Of a stretch of 40,286 nucleotides of DNA, positions 7,914 to 15,601 are shown in pieces. The stretch is from DASVLX01 sp035552275 (lineage in GTDB: Bacteria; Actinomycetota; Actinomycetes; Mycobacteriales; Pseudonocardiaceae), in contig DASZLR010000174.1 in assembly GCA_035552275.1 (NCBI GenBank), forward strand, positions 1-40,286. The letters run 5' to 3'. Positions within the stretch are counted from its first letter, which is position 1; each line of letters begins with the position of its first letter. Below the pieces are notes generated by a model that was not told where the DNA came from, did not search any database, and was given only the letters and a program-made list of their open reading frames with translations. The translations under genes and the position numbers were made by a program.

Positions 7914-7933
7914 TGGTTACCGGAGAGTAACCA
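7914..7933. promoter_or_regulatory. 7-bp perfect inverted repeat, second site upstream of ctaE
   Basis: TGGTTAC (7914-7920) and GTAACCA (7927-7933) flank CGGAGA. With a centre-to-centre spacing of 13 bp between arms it has the geometry of a dimeric regulator site. It lies 23 bp beyond the ctaE-proximal inverted repeat in the same divergent gap. Confidence 0.45.
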
Positions 7934-8042
7934 TGTCGATGTCGGTCCGCGACCAGATCAACCGCGGCGGGGACGTGGGCGCTAAGGTCGGTGCCGGGGC
8001 CAGTTCAGCAGATTCGCGGCGATCAGCGGAGGTCAGCGGCAG

Positions 8043-8450
8043 ATGGCAGCAGTCACCGGAATCCTGGTGTTGAGCCACCGCGCGCAGGTTCGCGAGGCGA
8101 TCATCACAGCGGTCGGCAACCGGCCCGCGCCCGACCTCGACCGGGTGCGTTTCCTGGAGGCCGCGACCATCGAGGACGTGCTCAACCTGGTCGACCACGA
8201 GCAGATCGACCTGGCGATCCTGGATGGCGAGGCGCAGCCCACCGGTGGCATGGGCGTCTCCCGGCAGCTGAAGAACGAGCTGTCCGACTGCCCGCCGATC
8301 ATCCTGGTGGTGCGCCGCCGGGACGACCGCTGGCTGGCCACCTGGTCGCAGGCGGACGCCGTGCTGGTGCATCCGCTCGACCCGCTGACCGCCGCCGAGA
8401 CGGTGGCCGAGGTGTTGCGCACGAATCGGCTGCCGGTGGTCCACGGGTGA
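8043..8450 (+). CDS. Pseudo-receiver (response-regulator-like) protein
   Basis: 135 residues forming a single CheY-like receiver fold with no output domain. The phospho-acceptor position is present (Asp61 in LAILDGE). The N-terminal acidic pair that binds magnesium is replaced by Ser-His (residues 11-12), and the conserved Lys before Pro is replaced by His110 in VHPLDP. Ordinary aspartate phosphorylation is therefore doubtful, and the domain may act through protein contacts instead. No sensor kinase is nearby. It is divergent from the ctaE operon, sharing a ~200-bp region with two inverted repeats, and lies 13 bp before trpD. GGAGGT stands 9 bases before the ATG. Confidence 0.85.
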   Translation: MAAVTGILVLSHRAQVREAIITAVGNRPAPDLDRVRFLEAATIEDVLNLVDHEQIDLAILDGEAQPTGGMGVSRQLKNELSDCPPIILVVRRRDDRWLATWSQADAVLVHPLDPLTAAETVAEVLRTNRLPVVHG

Positions 8451-8463
8451 CCGGAGTGCGCCG

Positions 8464-9516
8464 ATGACCGCGGCTGGTCCTACCTGGCCCACCCTGCTGA
8501 CCCGGCTCACCGCCGGCCAGGATCTCGCCGAGACCGACACGGCATGGGCGATGGACCAGGTGATGTCGGGAAACGCGACGTCCGCGCAGATCGCCGGATT
8601 CGCGATCGCGTTGCGCGCCAAGGGCGAGACGGCCACCGAGATCGCCGGCATGGCCGCCGCGATGCTCGCGCACGCTCGACGGATCGAGCTGGACATCCGA
8701 GCGGTCGACGTGGTGGGCACCGGCGGCGACCAGACCGGCTCGGTGAACATCTCCACGATGGCCGCGCTGGTGGTGGCCGCGGCCGGGGTGCCGGTGGTGA
8801 AGCACGGCAACCGGGCGGCCACGTCGAAGTCCGGCGCGGCGGATGTGTTGGAGGCGTTGGGTGTCGCCATCGACCTGCCGCCCGAAGGCGTCCGAACGTG
8901 CGTTGTGGAGCTGGGAATCGGGTTCTGCTTCGCGCCGGTCTACCACCCGTCGTTTCGGCACGCCGGTAGCACCCGGCGAGAGCTGGGCGTGCCCACGGCC
9001 TTCAACGTGCTCGGGCCGCTCACCAACCCGGCCCAGCCGGCGGCCGGGCTGATCGGCTGCGCCAATCCACGGATGGCGCCGGTGCTGGCCGAGGTGTTCG
9101 CCCGGCGCGACGCCAGCGTGCTGGTGGTGCGCGGCGACGACGGCTTGGACGAGTTGACCACCACCACGACCAGCAGCGTCTGGCTGGTGCGCGACGGTTC
9201 GGTGCGTCCGCAGCGGGTCGACCCGGCGAAGCTGGCCATCGCACCGGCCACGCCGGAACAGTTGCGCGGCGGGGACGCCGAGGTCAACGCCGAGGTGGTG
9301 CGTGAGCTGGCGGCCGGCAAGCCGGGCGCGGTGCGGGATGCCGTGCTGCTCAACGCCGCCGGCGCGATCGCCGCCTACCGGGGCTTTTCCGCCGATCTGA
9401 CCGAGGATCTGCGGCTGGGCCTGGAAACCGCGGCGGCCGCGATCGATTCCGGCGCCACCGCGACGTTGTTGCGCCGCTGGGCCACCCGGTCGACCGAGCT
9501 GCGCACTGGATCATGA
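8464..9516 (+). CDS. trpD: Anthranilate phosphoribosyltransferase
   Basis: 350 residues, the usual family length. It transfers phosphoribosyl from PRPP to anthranilate, the second step of tryptophan synthesis from chorismate. PRPP-binding GTGGD is present (about residue 83), followed by KHGNRAATSKSGAADVLEALG, the anthranilate channel segment HPSFRHAG, and FNVLGPLTNPA. No other trp genes are in the window; an isolated trpD beside the oxidase genes is also the arrangement I recall from mycobacteria. It overlaps the next gene by 4 bp (ATGA), which suggests coupled translation. Confidence 0.97.
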   Translation: MTAAGPTWPTLLTRLTAGQDLAETDTAWAMDQVMSGNATSAQIAGFAIALRAKGETATEIAGMAAAMLAHARRIELDIRAVDVVGTGGDQTGSVNISTMAALVVAAAGVPVVKHGNRAATSKSGAADVLEALGVAIDLPPEGVRTCVVELGIGFCFAPVYHPSFRHAGSTRRELGVPTAFNVLGPLTNPAQPAAGLIGCANPRMAPVLAEVFARRDASVLVVRGDDGLDELTTTTTSSVWLVRDGSVRPQRVDPAKLAIAPATPEQLRGGDAEVNAEVVRELAAGKPGAVRDAVLLNAAGAIAAYRGFSADLTEDLRLGLETAAAAIDSGATATLLRRWATRSTELRTGS

Positions 9517-10229
9517 CTTCCTGGCGGCCGGAGATGGCTCGGGTGCACGAAGAGGCGTTCGGCTTCCACGCCGACAGGTGCGCGCCGGGCATCCTCGATC
9601 TGCTGGCGCCGGTGCGCGAACGGGACGGGCTGGTCCTGGAGATCGGTTGCGGCACCGGCAAACTCACCCAGCACCTGATCGCCGCCGGCCACCGGATGAT
9701 CGCCACCGACGCGTCCGAGGCGATGCTGGACGTGGCCCGGAAGAAAGTGCCGGGCGTGGACTATCGCCAGCTCACGCTGCCGGATGATCCACTGCCGGCG
9801 GCGGACGCGATCGTCGGTGTCGGGCACCCGCTGAGCTACCTGCCCGACGAGGCGTCGCTTCGGCGCGGGTTGGCGCGGATCGCCGGATCGCTTCGGCCGC
9901 ACGGAGTACTGGCCGTCGACCTGTGCGATCTTGCCTGGGGCGAGGCGTTTCGGGACGCTCCGCCCCGCGGCCGGGTCACCGGGGACTGGGCGATGGTCAC
10001 CGAGTACGAGACGCCCCGACCGGACCGGTTTGTCATGCGGCACAACGTGTTCACCCGGTCCGGTGCCGGCTGGCGTCGGGACGACGAGCAGCACGACATC
10101 ACGCTGATCGACACCGCGCGGACGCCGGAATGGCTGCGACCGCACGGGATTGACGCCGTGGTCGGCCAGTCCTTCGGCGCGGAATCGCTGCCGGTGGGAC
10201 TGGTCGCCGTGACCGGCGGCAAAGTGTGA
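9513..10229 (+). CDS. Class I SAM-dependent methyltransferase
   Basis: 238 residues. Motif I is EIGCGTGK at 43-50, followed by an acidic loop (IATDASEAML) and a post-motif with ADAIVGVGHPLSYL, giving a standard Rossmann methyltransferase. The C-terminal half has alternating strands that likely form the substrate lid. The substrate is unknown; the family resembles small-molecule methyltransferases. The ATG overlaps the trpD stop, so the two are probably co-translated, but no reaction linking it to tryptophan synthesis is evident. The stop codon is 3 bp from that of ctaF on the opposite strand. Confidence 0.88.
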   Translation: MTSWRPEMARVHEEAFGFHADRCAPGILDLLAPVRERDGLVLEIGCGTGKLTQHLIAAGHRMIATDASEAMLDVARKKVPGVDYRQLTLPDDPLPAADAIVGVGHPLSYLPDEASLRRGLARIAGSLRPHGVLAVDLCDLAWGEAFRDAPPRGRVTGDWAMVTEYETPRPDRFVMRHNVFTRSGAGWRRDDEQHDITLIDTARTPEWLRPHGIDAVVGQSFGAESLPVGLVAVTGGKV

Positions 10230-10232
10230 GCG

Positions 10233-10658
10233 TCAGTCGTGGTTGGGGCCGATGTGGTATTCGAACACCAGGCCGCCGACCATGAACAGGATCAACACGA
10301 TGGCGATGACGAGCAACCAGATCTCCCAGAGCGCCATCGCCAGCGCGCCCAGCGCGGCCGCGCCGGCCAGGCCGACCGGCCAGTAGCTGCCGGGGCTGAA
10401 GAAGCCCATGTCGCCGGCGCCGTCGCTGATCTCGGCCTCGGTGTTGTCCTCCGGCCGCGGCTGCTCCAGCCGGCGCGCGATGAAGCCGAAGAACGTGCCG
10501 ATGATGAGGCACAGCCCGCCGGTGAGGATCAGGCCGACCGTGCCGACCGGCTCGACGGCGTGATCGGTGCTGCCGACCTTCGTCCAGATCCCGTACGCGA
10601 CCGCGGCCAGGAACGCGAACACCGCGATCAGCATGAAGATGCGGCCTTCGACCTTCAT
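10233..10658 (-). CDS. ctaF: Cytochrome c oxidase subunit IV, actinobacterial type
   Basis: 141 residues with four membrane helices: two at the N-terminus (about 6-24 and 40-62) and two near the C-terminus (about 95-113 and 115-134). The opening MKVEGRIFMLIAVFAFL, a central SPGSYWPVGLAG and the ending FEYHIGPNHD are characteristic of the actinobacterial subunit IV that associates with the aa3 oxidase. GAGGA lies 4 bases before the ATG. It is downstream of ctaC with a 69-bp gap and is probably co-transcribed. Confidence 0.95.
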   Translation of the reverse strand: MKVEGRIFMLIAVFAFLAAVAYGIWTKVGSTDHAVEPVGTVGLILTGGLCLIIGTFFGFIARRLEQPRPEDNTEAEISDGAGDMGFFSPGSYWPVGLAGAAALGALAMALWEIWLLVIAIVLILFMVGGLVFEYHIGPNHD

Positions 10659-10727
10659 CGTGTCCTCACTGTCGTTGGTCGGCTGTCGTTGCTCTGCGGC
10701 TTACCGTACGACCGGCCCGCGGCCGGC

Positions 10728-11666
10728 TCAACCGACCGCGGTCTGCGCGGTGCGCGACGTGTTGAACGGGTGCGTGGTGGTGGCGTAGGGGGTGCACAGC
10801 GCGCCGCAGGTCGGGTCCTGCCGGCCTAGCGCGGTCAGCGCCCCGGCGGCGGTGTAGGGCTGTGTGGTCTGCGGGTCGTTCGTCTCGCGCAGCGTGATGT
10901 ACTGGTTGAACAGGGCCTGCGGCAGCGCCCGAACCTCGAAGTTCATCATCGAGTGGTACGTCCCGCACAGCTCGGCGCAGCGGCCGACGAAGGCGCCGGT
11001 CTGGTCGATGGTGTTCTGGAACGACGAGTCCTGGTTGTTCTTCTCCGGATCGGGGAAGACATCGCGCTTGAAGTTGAACGCGGGCACGAAGAACGAGTGG
11101 ATGACGTCGGTGGACCGCAGGTCGTACTGGATGACCTCGTTGGTCGGCAGCACCAGCAGCGGGATCTCCTGCGAGCTGCCGATCGTCTTGACCAGCTGGC
11201 CGTCCGGGGTCTTGGCGCCCTGGTAGTCGAACTCCCAGTTCCACTGGAACGCGGTCACGTTGACCGTCAGGTTCGGGTTCGGGATCTTGTTCAACACCGC
11301 GTCCTGCGTGGTGACGGTGAAGTAGAACAGGACCGCCACGATCACGAACGGGACGATCGTGTAGCCGATCTCCAACGGGTGGTTGTACTGCAGCTGCCGG
11401 GGCATCCCGTCGGAGTTCTTCTTCTTGCGGTGGAACGCGACGGCCCACAGCATCAGGCCCCAGACGATCACGCCGACGACGAGCGACGCGATACCCGCCC
11501 ACATCCAGAACTCGCGCATCTGGTGGCCCTGCGGAGTGATCGCGTCTGGCCAGCCGAAGTGCAACGCTTGGTCGGTCGAGCAGCCGGTCGCGCCCAGCGC
11601 CACCAAGCCGACAAGTCCGATGAGCTTCGCCAACCGGGCTCGCCGGGTGCCCCGCTTCAGGCCCAC
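10728..11666 (-). CDS. ctaC: Cytochrome c oxidase subunit II (CuA subunit)
   Basis: 312 residues from a GTG at 11666, chosen because GGGAGG lies 9 bases upstream; an in-frame GTG at 11705 would add 13 residues but lacks such a site. A lipobox (LGATGC, Cys29) suggests lipid modification, and two membrane helices follow (about 51-78 and 98-118). The CuA ligands are all visible: His190, then Cys230, Glu232, Cys234, His238 and Met241 in RCAELCGTYHSMM. The protein accepts electrons from QcrC. The C-terminal tail carries an extra Cys pair (TCGALC) outside the core fold. The tail's role is unknown. Confidence 0.95.
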   Translation of the reverse strand: MGLKRGTRRARLAKLIGLVGLVALGATGCSTDQALHFGWPDAITPQGHQMREFWMWAGIASLVVGVIVWGLMLWAVAFHRKKKNSDGMPRQLQYNHPLEIGYTIVPFVIVAVLFYFTVTTQDAVLNKIPNPNLTVNVTAFQWNWEFDYQGAKTPDGQLVKTIGSSQEIPLLVLPTNEVIQYDLRSTDVIHSFFVPAFNFKRDVFPDPEKNNQDSSFQNTIDQTGAFVGRCAELCGTYHSMMNFEVRALPQALFNQYITLRETNDPQTTQPYTAAGALTALGRQDPTCGALCTPYATTTHPFNTSRTAQTAVG

Positions 11667-11981
11667 TGCTGCACGCCTCCCTGCCTGACCACAACTGCCC
11701 TGCACTGCAACTGCACTGCCTGACCACGACTGTCAAACGGTCAGGCGGGAGCCTAGCCGAGCTACCGGCCGGTCACCTCCACCGGGTGCAGTGGCGTCGA
11801 GCACTGTCCGGCCGCTATCCGGCACCGTCAGGCCCAGTTCGAGCACGCTCGGGAGGCGCGAACGGGCCGGGCGCGACCGGCCGGCATACTGGGGTTCCCC
11901 GTCAAGTCCTGCGAACAGCGACGCCGCTGAACCGTTCCCAGCTGAGACAGCCGAACCCGACACGAGAGGCGTGCGAAAACC
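11667..11981. promoter_or_regulatory. 315-bp divergent ctaC/asnB intergenic region
   Basis: No gene is supported here. On the minus strand a perfect -35-like TTGACA (rc of 11731-11736) stands 65-70 bp upstream of the ctaC start. Between it and the ctaC Shine-Dalgarno lies a 17-bp direct repeat, CTGCCTGACCACAACTG (11681-11697) and a one-mismatch copy at 11716-11732, separated by a run of CTGCACTG units. Toward asnB no clear -10/-35 pair or ribosome binding site is seen. The asnB start region is purine-rich (GAGAGG at 11966-11971 region), which could serve as a weak Shine-Dalgarno. Confidence 0.5.
11681..11732 (-). repeat. 17-bp direct repeat in the ctaC leader
   Basis: CTGCCTGACCACAACTG at 11681-11697 and CTGCCTGACCACGACTG at 11716-11732 differ at one base and have a 35-bp period. 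Both lie between a TTGACA-like -35 and the ctaC Shine-Dalgarno, so they may be binding sites in the promoter or leader of ctaC-ctaF. The 18-bp interval consists of CTGCACTG-like units. Confidence 0.55.
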
Positions 11982-13910
11982 GTGTGCGGTCTGATTGGCC
12001 TGGTCTGCCCGTCCCCACCGGCCGCGGAAGCCGCCCGTCCGGCGGTGCTCCGCGCGATGTCGTGCATGCGGCACCGGGGTCCGGACGAAACCGGCACCTG
12101 GGCCGACGGCGAGGTCGTGTTCGGCTTCAACCGGCTGTCCATCATCGACCTCGAGCACTCGCACCAGCCGCTGCCCTGGGGTCCGCCGGAGCGCCCGGAC
12201 CGGTACACGCTGCTGTTCAACGGTGAGATCTACAACTACCTCGAACTGCGTGCCGAGCTGATGGAGAAGCACGGCGCCCAGTTCCACACCGACGGCGACG
12301 GCGAGGTGATCGTCGCCGCGTACCACTATCTCGGCGAGGCGTCGGTGTCCCGGCTGCGCGGCATGTTCGCGTTCCTGATCTGGGACTCCGAGCGCAAGGT
12401 GGTGTTCGGCGCGCGGGATCCGTTCGGCATCAAGCCGCTGTTCGTGGCCGGCGGGCCGGGCGGCGTGGCGTTCGCCAGCGAGAAGAAGAGCCTGCTGGAA
12501 CTGGCCGGCGAGTTGGGCCTGGCGCCGAAAGTGGACGCCAAGGCGTTGCAGCACTACCTGATCCTGCAGTACGTGCCGGAGCCCGAATCGCTGCACGACT
12601 CGATTCGGCGGATCGAGTCGGGCATGTCGTTCACCATCGCGCCGGGCGGGAAACCGGTCACCCGCCGGTACTTCAACCCGATGTTCCGGCGGCGGCTGGT
12701 GCGGGGCCCGGCCGACCAGGCCCGGCTGTATGACGACATCGGCGCGGTGCTGCGGGATTCGGTGGCCAAGCACATGCGCGCGGATGTGACGGTGGGCGCG
12801 TTCCTGTCCGGTGGCATCGACTCGACGGCGATCGCGGCGCTGGCCAAGCAGCACAATCCGGACCTGATCACGTTCACCACCGGGTTCGAGCGCAAGGGCT
12901 ACTCCGAGGTGGACGTGGCCGCCGAGTCGGCGGCGGCGATCGGCGTGAAGCACGTGGTGCGCACGGTGACGGCCGAGGAGATGATGGCCGCGCTGCCGCT
13001 GATCACCTGGTATCTGGACGATCCGGTGGCCGATCCGGCGCTGGTGCCGCTGTGGTTCATCGCCCGCGAGGCGCGCAACTACGTCAAGGTGGTGCTGTCC
13101 GGCGAGGGCAGCGACGAGTTGTTCGGCGGGTACACGATCTACCGCGAGCCGCTGTCGTTGGCGCCGTTCGAGAAGGTGCCGGGCGCGGTCCGCAAGGCGA
13201 TGGGCCGGGTGTCGACCCGCATTCCGGACGGCGTGCGCGGCAAGGACCTGCTGCGCCGCGGCGCACTGTCCCTTGAGGACCGTTACTACGGCAACGCCCG
13301 GATCTTCCGGGACGACCAGTTGCGCGCGGTGTTGCGCACGTTCGACCCGGCGGTCGGCCACACCGACGTGACCAACCGTCCTTATCAGACATCCGCGAGC
13401 TGGGACCCGGTGACCCGGATGCAGCACGTGGACCTGTTCACCTGGCTGCGCGGCGACATCCTGGTCAAAGCGGACAAGATGACCATGGCGAACTCGCTGG
13501 AACTGCGGGTGCCGTTCCTGGACCCTGAGGTGTTCGCGGTCGCCAGCCTGATCCCGGTCGAGGAGAAGATCACCCGGGAGACCACCAAGTACGCGCTGCG
13601 CCAGGCGTTGCGCGACGTGGTGCCGGCGCATGTGCTGAACCGCCGCAAACTCGGTTTCCCGGTGCCGATCCGGCACTGGCTACGGGCCGAGATGTACGAG
13701 TGGGCGCGCGGCATCGTGCTGGACTCGCAGACCGACCAGTACCTGGACCGGAACGCGGTGCTGCGACTGCTGGACGAGCACCGCGCGGCCAATCTCGACC
13801 ACAGCCGGCGGATCTGGGCGCTGCTGGTGTTCATGCTCTGGCACGGGATCTTCGTTGAGCAGCGGATCAAGCCCGAGATCCCCGAACCGCACTACCCTGT
13901 CCGGTTGTAG
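11982..13910 (+). CDS. asnB: Asparagine synthetase (glutamine-hydrolysing)
   Basis: 642 residues. The GTG start places Cys2 (MCGLIGLV) as the N-terminal nucleophile of the glutaminase domain (about 1-200), with RHRGPDE and LFNGEIYNYLELR forming the glutamine site. The synthetase domain follows, with the ATP pyrophosphatase loop SGGIDS at 276-281 and the later segment SGEGSDELFGGY. It converts aspartate, glutamine and ATP to asparagine. Length is typical of the actinobacterial form (Mtb Rv2201 is 652 as I recall). It is divergent from ctaC, an arrangement conserved in actinomycetes. Some homologues amidate cell-envelope components, which cannot be excluded here. Confidence 0.95.
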   Translation: MCGLIGLVCPSPPAAEAARPAVLRAMSCMRHRGPDETGTWADGEVVFGFNRLSIIDLEHSHQPLPWGPPERPDRYTLLFNGEIYNYLELRAELMEKHGAQFHTDGDGEVIVAAYHYLGEASVSRLRGMFAFLIWDSERKVVFGARDPFGIKPLFVAGGPGGVAFASEKKSLLELAGELGLAPKVDAKALQHYLILQYVPEPESLHDSIRRIESGMSFTIAPGGKPVTRRYFNPMFRRRLVRGPADQARLYDDIGAVLRDSVAKHMRADVTVGAFLSGGIDSTAIAALAKQHNPDLITFTTGFERKGYSEVDVAAESAAAIGVKHVVRTVTAEEMMAALPLITWYLDDPVADPALVPLWFIAREARNYVKVVLSGEGSDELFGGYTIYREPLSLAPFEKVPGAVRKAMGRVSTRIPDGVRGKDLLRRGALSLEDRYYGNARIFRDDQLRAVLRTFDPAVGHTDVTNRPYQTSASWDPVTRMQHVDLFTWLRGDILVKADKMTMANSLELRVPFLDPEVFAVASLIPVEEKITRETTKYALRQALRDVVPAHVLNRRKLGFPVPIRHWLRAEMYEWARGIVLDSQTDQYLDRNAVLRLLDEHRAANLDHSRRIWALLVFMLWHGIFVEQRIKPEIPEPHYPVRL

Positions 13911-14023
13911 CCCGTACCGTCCGATCCATGTCCGCCATCAGCTCAGCCGGCCGGGAGCGATTCGACAATCACTTCCTGGGCGGCCCGGCGTGGCGCGAAG
14001 CCTGCGGCTGACAACGGTGGTCA

Positions 14024-14050
14024 CCGGCTGAATCAATCAGCATCAGCCGG
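14024..14050. terminator. Possible asnB terminator hairpin
   Basis: CCGGCTGA (14024-14031) and TCAGCCGG (14043-14050) pair perfectly over 8 bp around an 11-base loop, 114 bp after the asnB stop. There is no T-run, which is normal for high-GC actinobacteria. It also lies ~75 bp upstream of the secreted protein start and could instead be a regulatory site for that gene. Confidence 0.4.
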
Positions 14051-14123
14051 CAAATGTTAACGGCCATTCGTGTGGGCTGATCGCTTGTCACGTATTTCGT
14101 CGTGGACGACAATTCCGTCCACT

Positions 14124-15596
14124 ATGAAGACTGCCACGCTGTCCGCCATGGTCGCCACCGCGATGTCCGCCGCACTGTTCCTGACGCTGGCCATCGCGCT
14201 GGCGCCGCCGAGCGCCGCCGCCACGCGGTCAGTGCCGCTGACCCAGGTCAGCGCCGATCCGTACACGACGGCCGGGGCCGAACACGCGACCGAAGCCGAG
14301 CCCGACGTCTACGGCTGGGGCAACACACTCGTGTCCGCGTTTCAGGTCGGCCGTTACTCCGATGGCGGCTCGGACAACACCGGCTGGGCGACGAGCGTCG
14401 ATGGCGGACACAGTTGGCGGCATGGTTTCCTGCCCGGCGCCACGACCGTGGCGGGCGGAAAGTGGTCCCGGATCAGCGATCCGGTGGTTGCTTATGACGC
14501 CAAGCACGGGACGTGGCTGATCTCCGGTTTGGCCATTGACGCCAACGTCAACGGTATCGGCGTCTCGGTGAATTCCTCGACCGACGGGCTCACCTGGCAC
14601 GATCCGGTGCTGGCGACCGGCGTGCGCGGGGAGTCCTACGACAAGGAGTGGATCACCTGCGACAACACCGTGACCAGCCCGCACTTCGGGAACTGCTATG
14701 TCGAGGTGGACGAGACCAGCGCCAATGATCAGGTCGTCATGGTCACCTCGGCCGACGGCGGCAAGACCTGGTCGCCGGAGCGGACCCCGAAGAACCAGCC
14801 GCACGGTCTCGGCGGCCAGCCGCTCGTGCAGCCGAACGGGACGGTCGTGGTGCCCTATCTCAGTGACAGCAACGACATCCGCGCGTTCACCTCCACCGAC
14901 GGCGGTTCGTCCTGGAACGCCGATGTCCGGGTCGCCGCAACGAACAGTCACAACGTGACCGGGATGCGGGCGGACCCGCTGCCGTCGGCACAGATCGACG
15001 GTTCCGGCAGGGTGTATGTGGCGTGGGAGGACTGCCGGTTCCGCAGTGGCTGCTCGGCCAACGACATCGTGCTGTCCACGTCGACGGATGGTCAGACCTG
15101 GTCGCCGGTGACGAGGGTGCCGATCGACCCGACCACCAGCGGTGCGGACCATTTCGACCCCGGCATCGGCGTGGACCACGCCACCTCGGGCGGGTCGGCG
15201 AAACTGGGCCTGTACTACTACTTCTATCCGAATGCCTCCTGCGCCGCGACCGCGTGCCAGTTGGAAGAGGGCTTCGTGTCCTCGGCCAACGGCGGTTCGA
15301 CGTGGAGCGCACCCAAGACCCTGACCGCAGCGATGTCGCTGTCCTGGCTGGCTCAGGCGCAGGGCGCGATGGTCGGTGACTACCAGGGTTGCGCGGTTCT
15401 CGGCGGCAATGCGACCGGCGTGTTCGCCGTCGGCGCGGCCGCGTCCGGAAGCACGCTCAACCAGGCCATGGACACCGCCGGCCCACTGCCGGTCGCCGGC
15501 GGCTCGCTACGTGGCGCCACGGCGTTCTCCAACATCCAGCCGAACCCGGCCATCGCGGCCCGGACGGTTCCAGGCGTACCGCAAACGCTTTCCTAG
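14124..15596 (+). CDS. Secreted Asp-box (BNR) protein, sialidase-like
   Basis: 490 residues. The ATG at 14124 is chosen because it begins a clean Sec signal peptide (MKTATLSAMVATAMSAALF..., cleavage probably after the AAA at about 31-33); an in-frame GTG 54 bases upstream would put polar residues before it. Asp-box motifs of the S-x-D-x-G-x-T-W type recur: SVDGGHSW, SSTDGLTW, SADGGKTW, STDGGSSW, STDGQTW and SANGGSTW. This pattern defines the six-bladed beta-propeller of the sialidase/BNR superfamily. The protein is exported, and carbohydrate or glycoside binding is likely. The catalytic Arg triad and nucleophile Tyr of true sialidases were not established, so hydrolase activity is unproven. 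No operon partner; converges on the PIN gene with 5 bp between. Confidence 0.85.
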   Translation: MKTATLSAMVATAMSAALFLTLAIALAPPSAAATRSVPLTQVSADPYTTAGAEHATEAEPDVYGWGNTLVSAFQVGRYSDGGSDNTGWATSVDGGHSWRHGFLPGATTVAGGKWSRISDPVVAYDAKHGTWLISGLAIDANVNGIGVSVNSSTDGLTWHDPVLATGVRGESYDKEWITCDNTVTSPHFGNCYVEVDETSANDQVVMVTSADGGKTWSPERTPKNQPHGLGGQPLVQPNGTVVVPYLSDSNDIRAFTSTDGGSSWNADVRVAATNSHNVTGMRADPLPSAQIDGSGRVYVAWEDCRFRSGCSANDIVLSTSTDGQTWSPVTRVPIDPTTSGADHFDPGIGVDHATSGGSAKLGLYYYFYPNASCAATACQLEEGFVSSANGGSTWSAPKTLTAAMSLSWLAQAQGAMVGDYQGCAVLGGNATGVFAVGAAASGSTLNQAMDTAGPLPVAGGSLRGATAFSNIQPNPAIAARTVPGVPQTLS

Positions 15597-15601
15597 ATCA
15601 T

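Noticed and set aside
3624..8073. Several long plus-strand frames opposite qcrB, qcrA, qcrC and ctaE
   Set aside because: All are antisense shadows of the respiratory genes and contain no recognisable domain.
11733..13676. A 647-codon frame on the minus strand opposite asnB
   Set aside because: It is antisense to a complete asnB with intact catalytic motifs; its translation is low-complexity Arg/His/Gln/Val-rich, typical of high-GC shadow frames.
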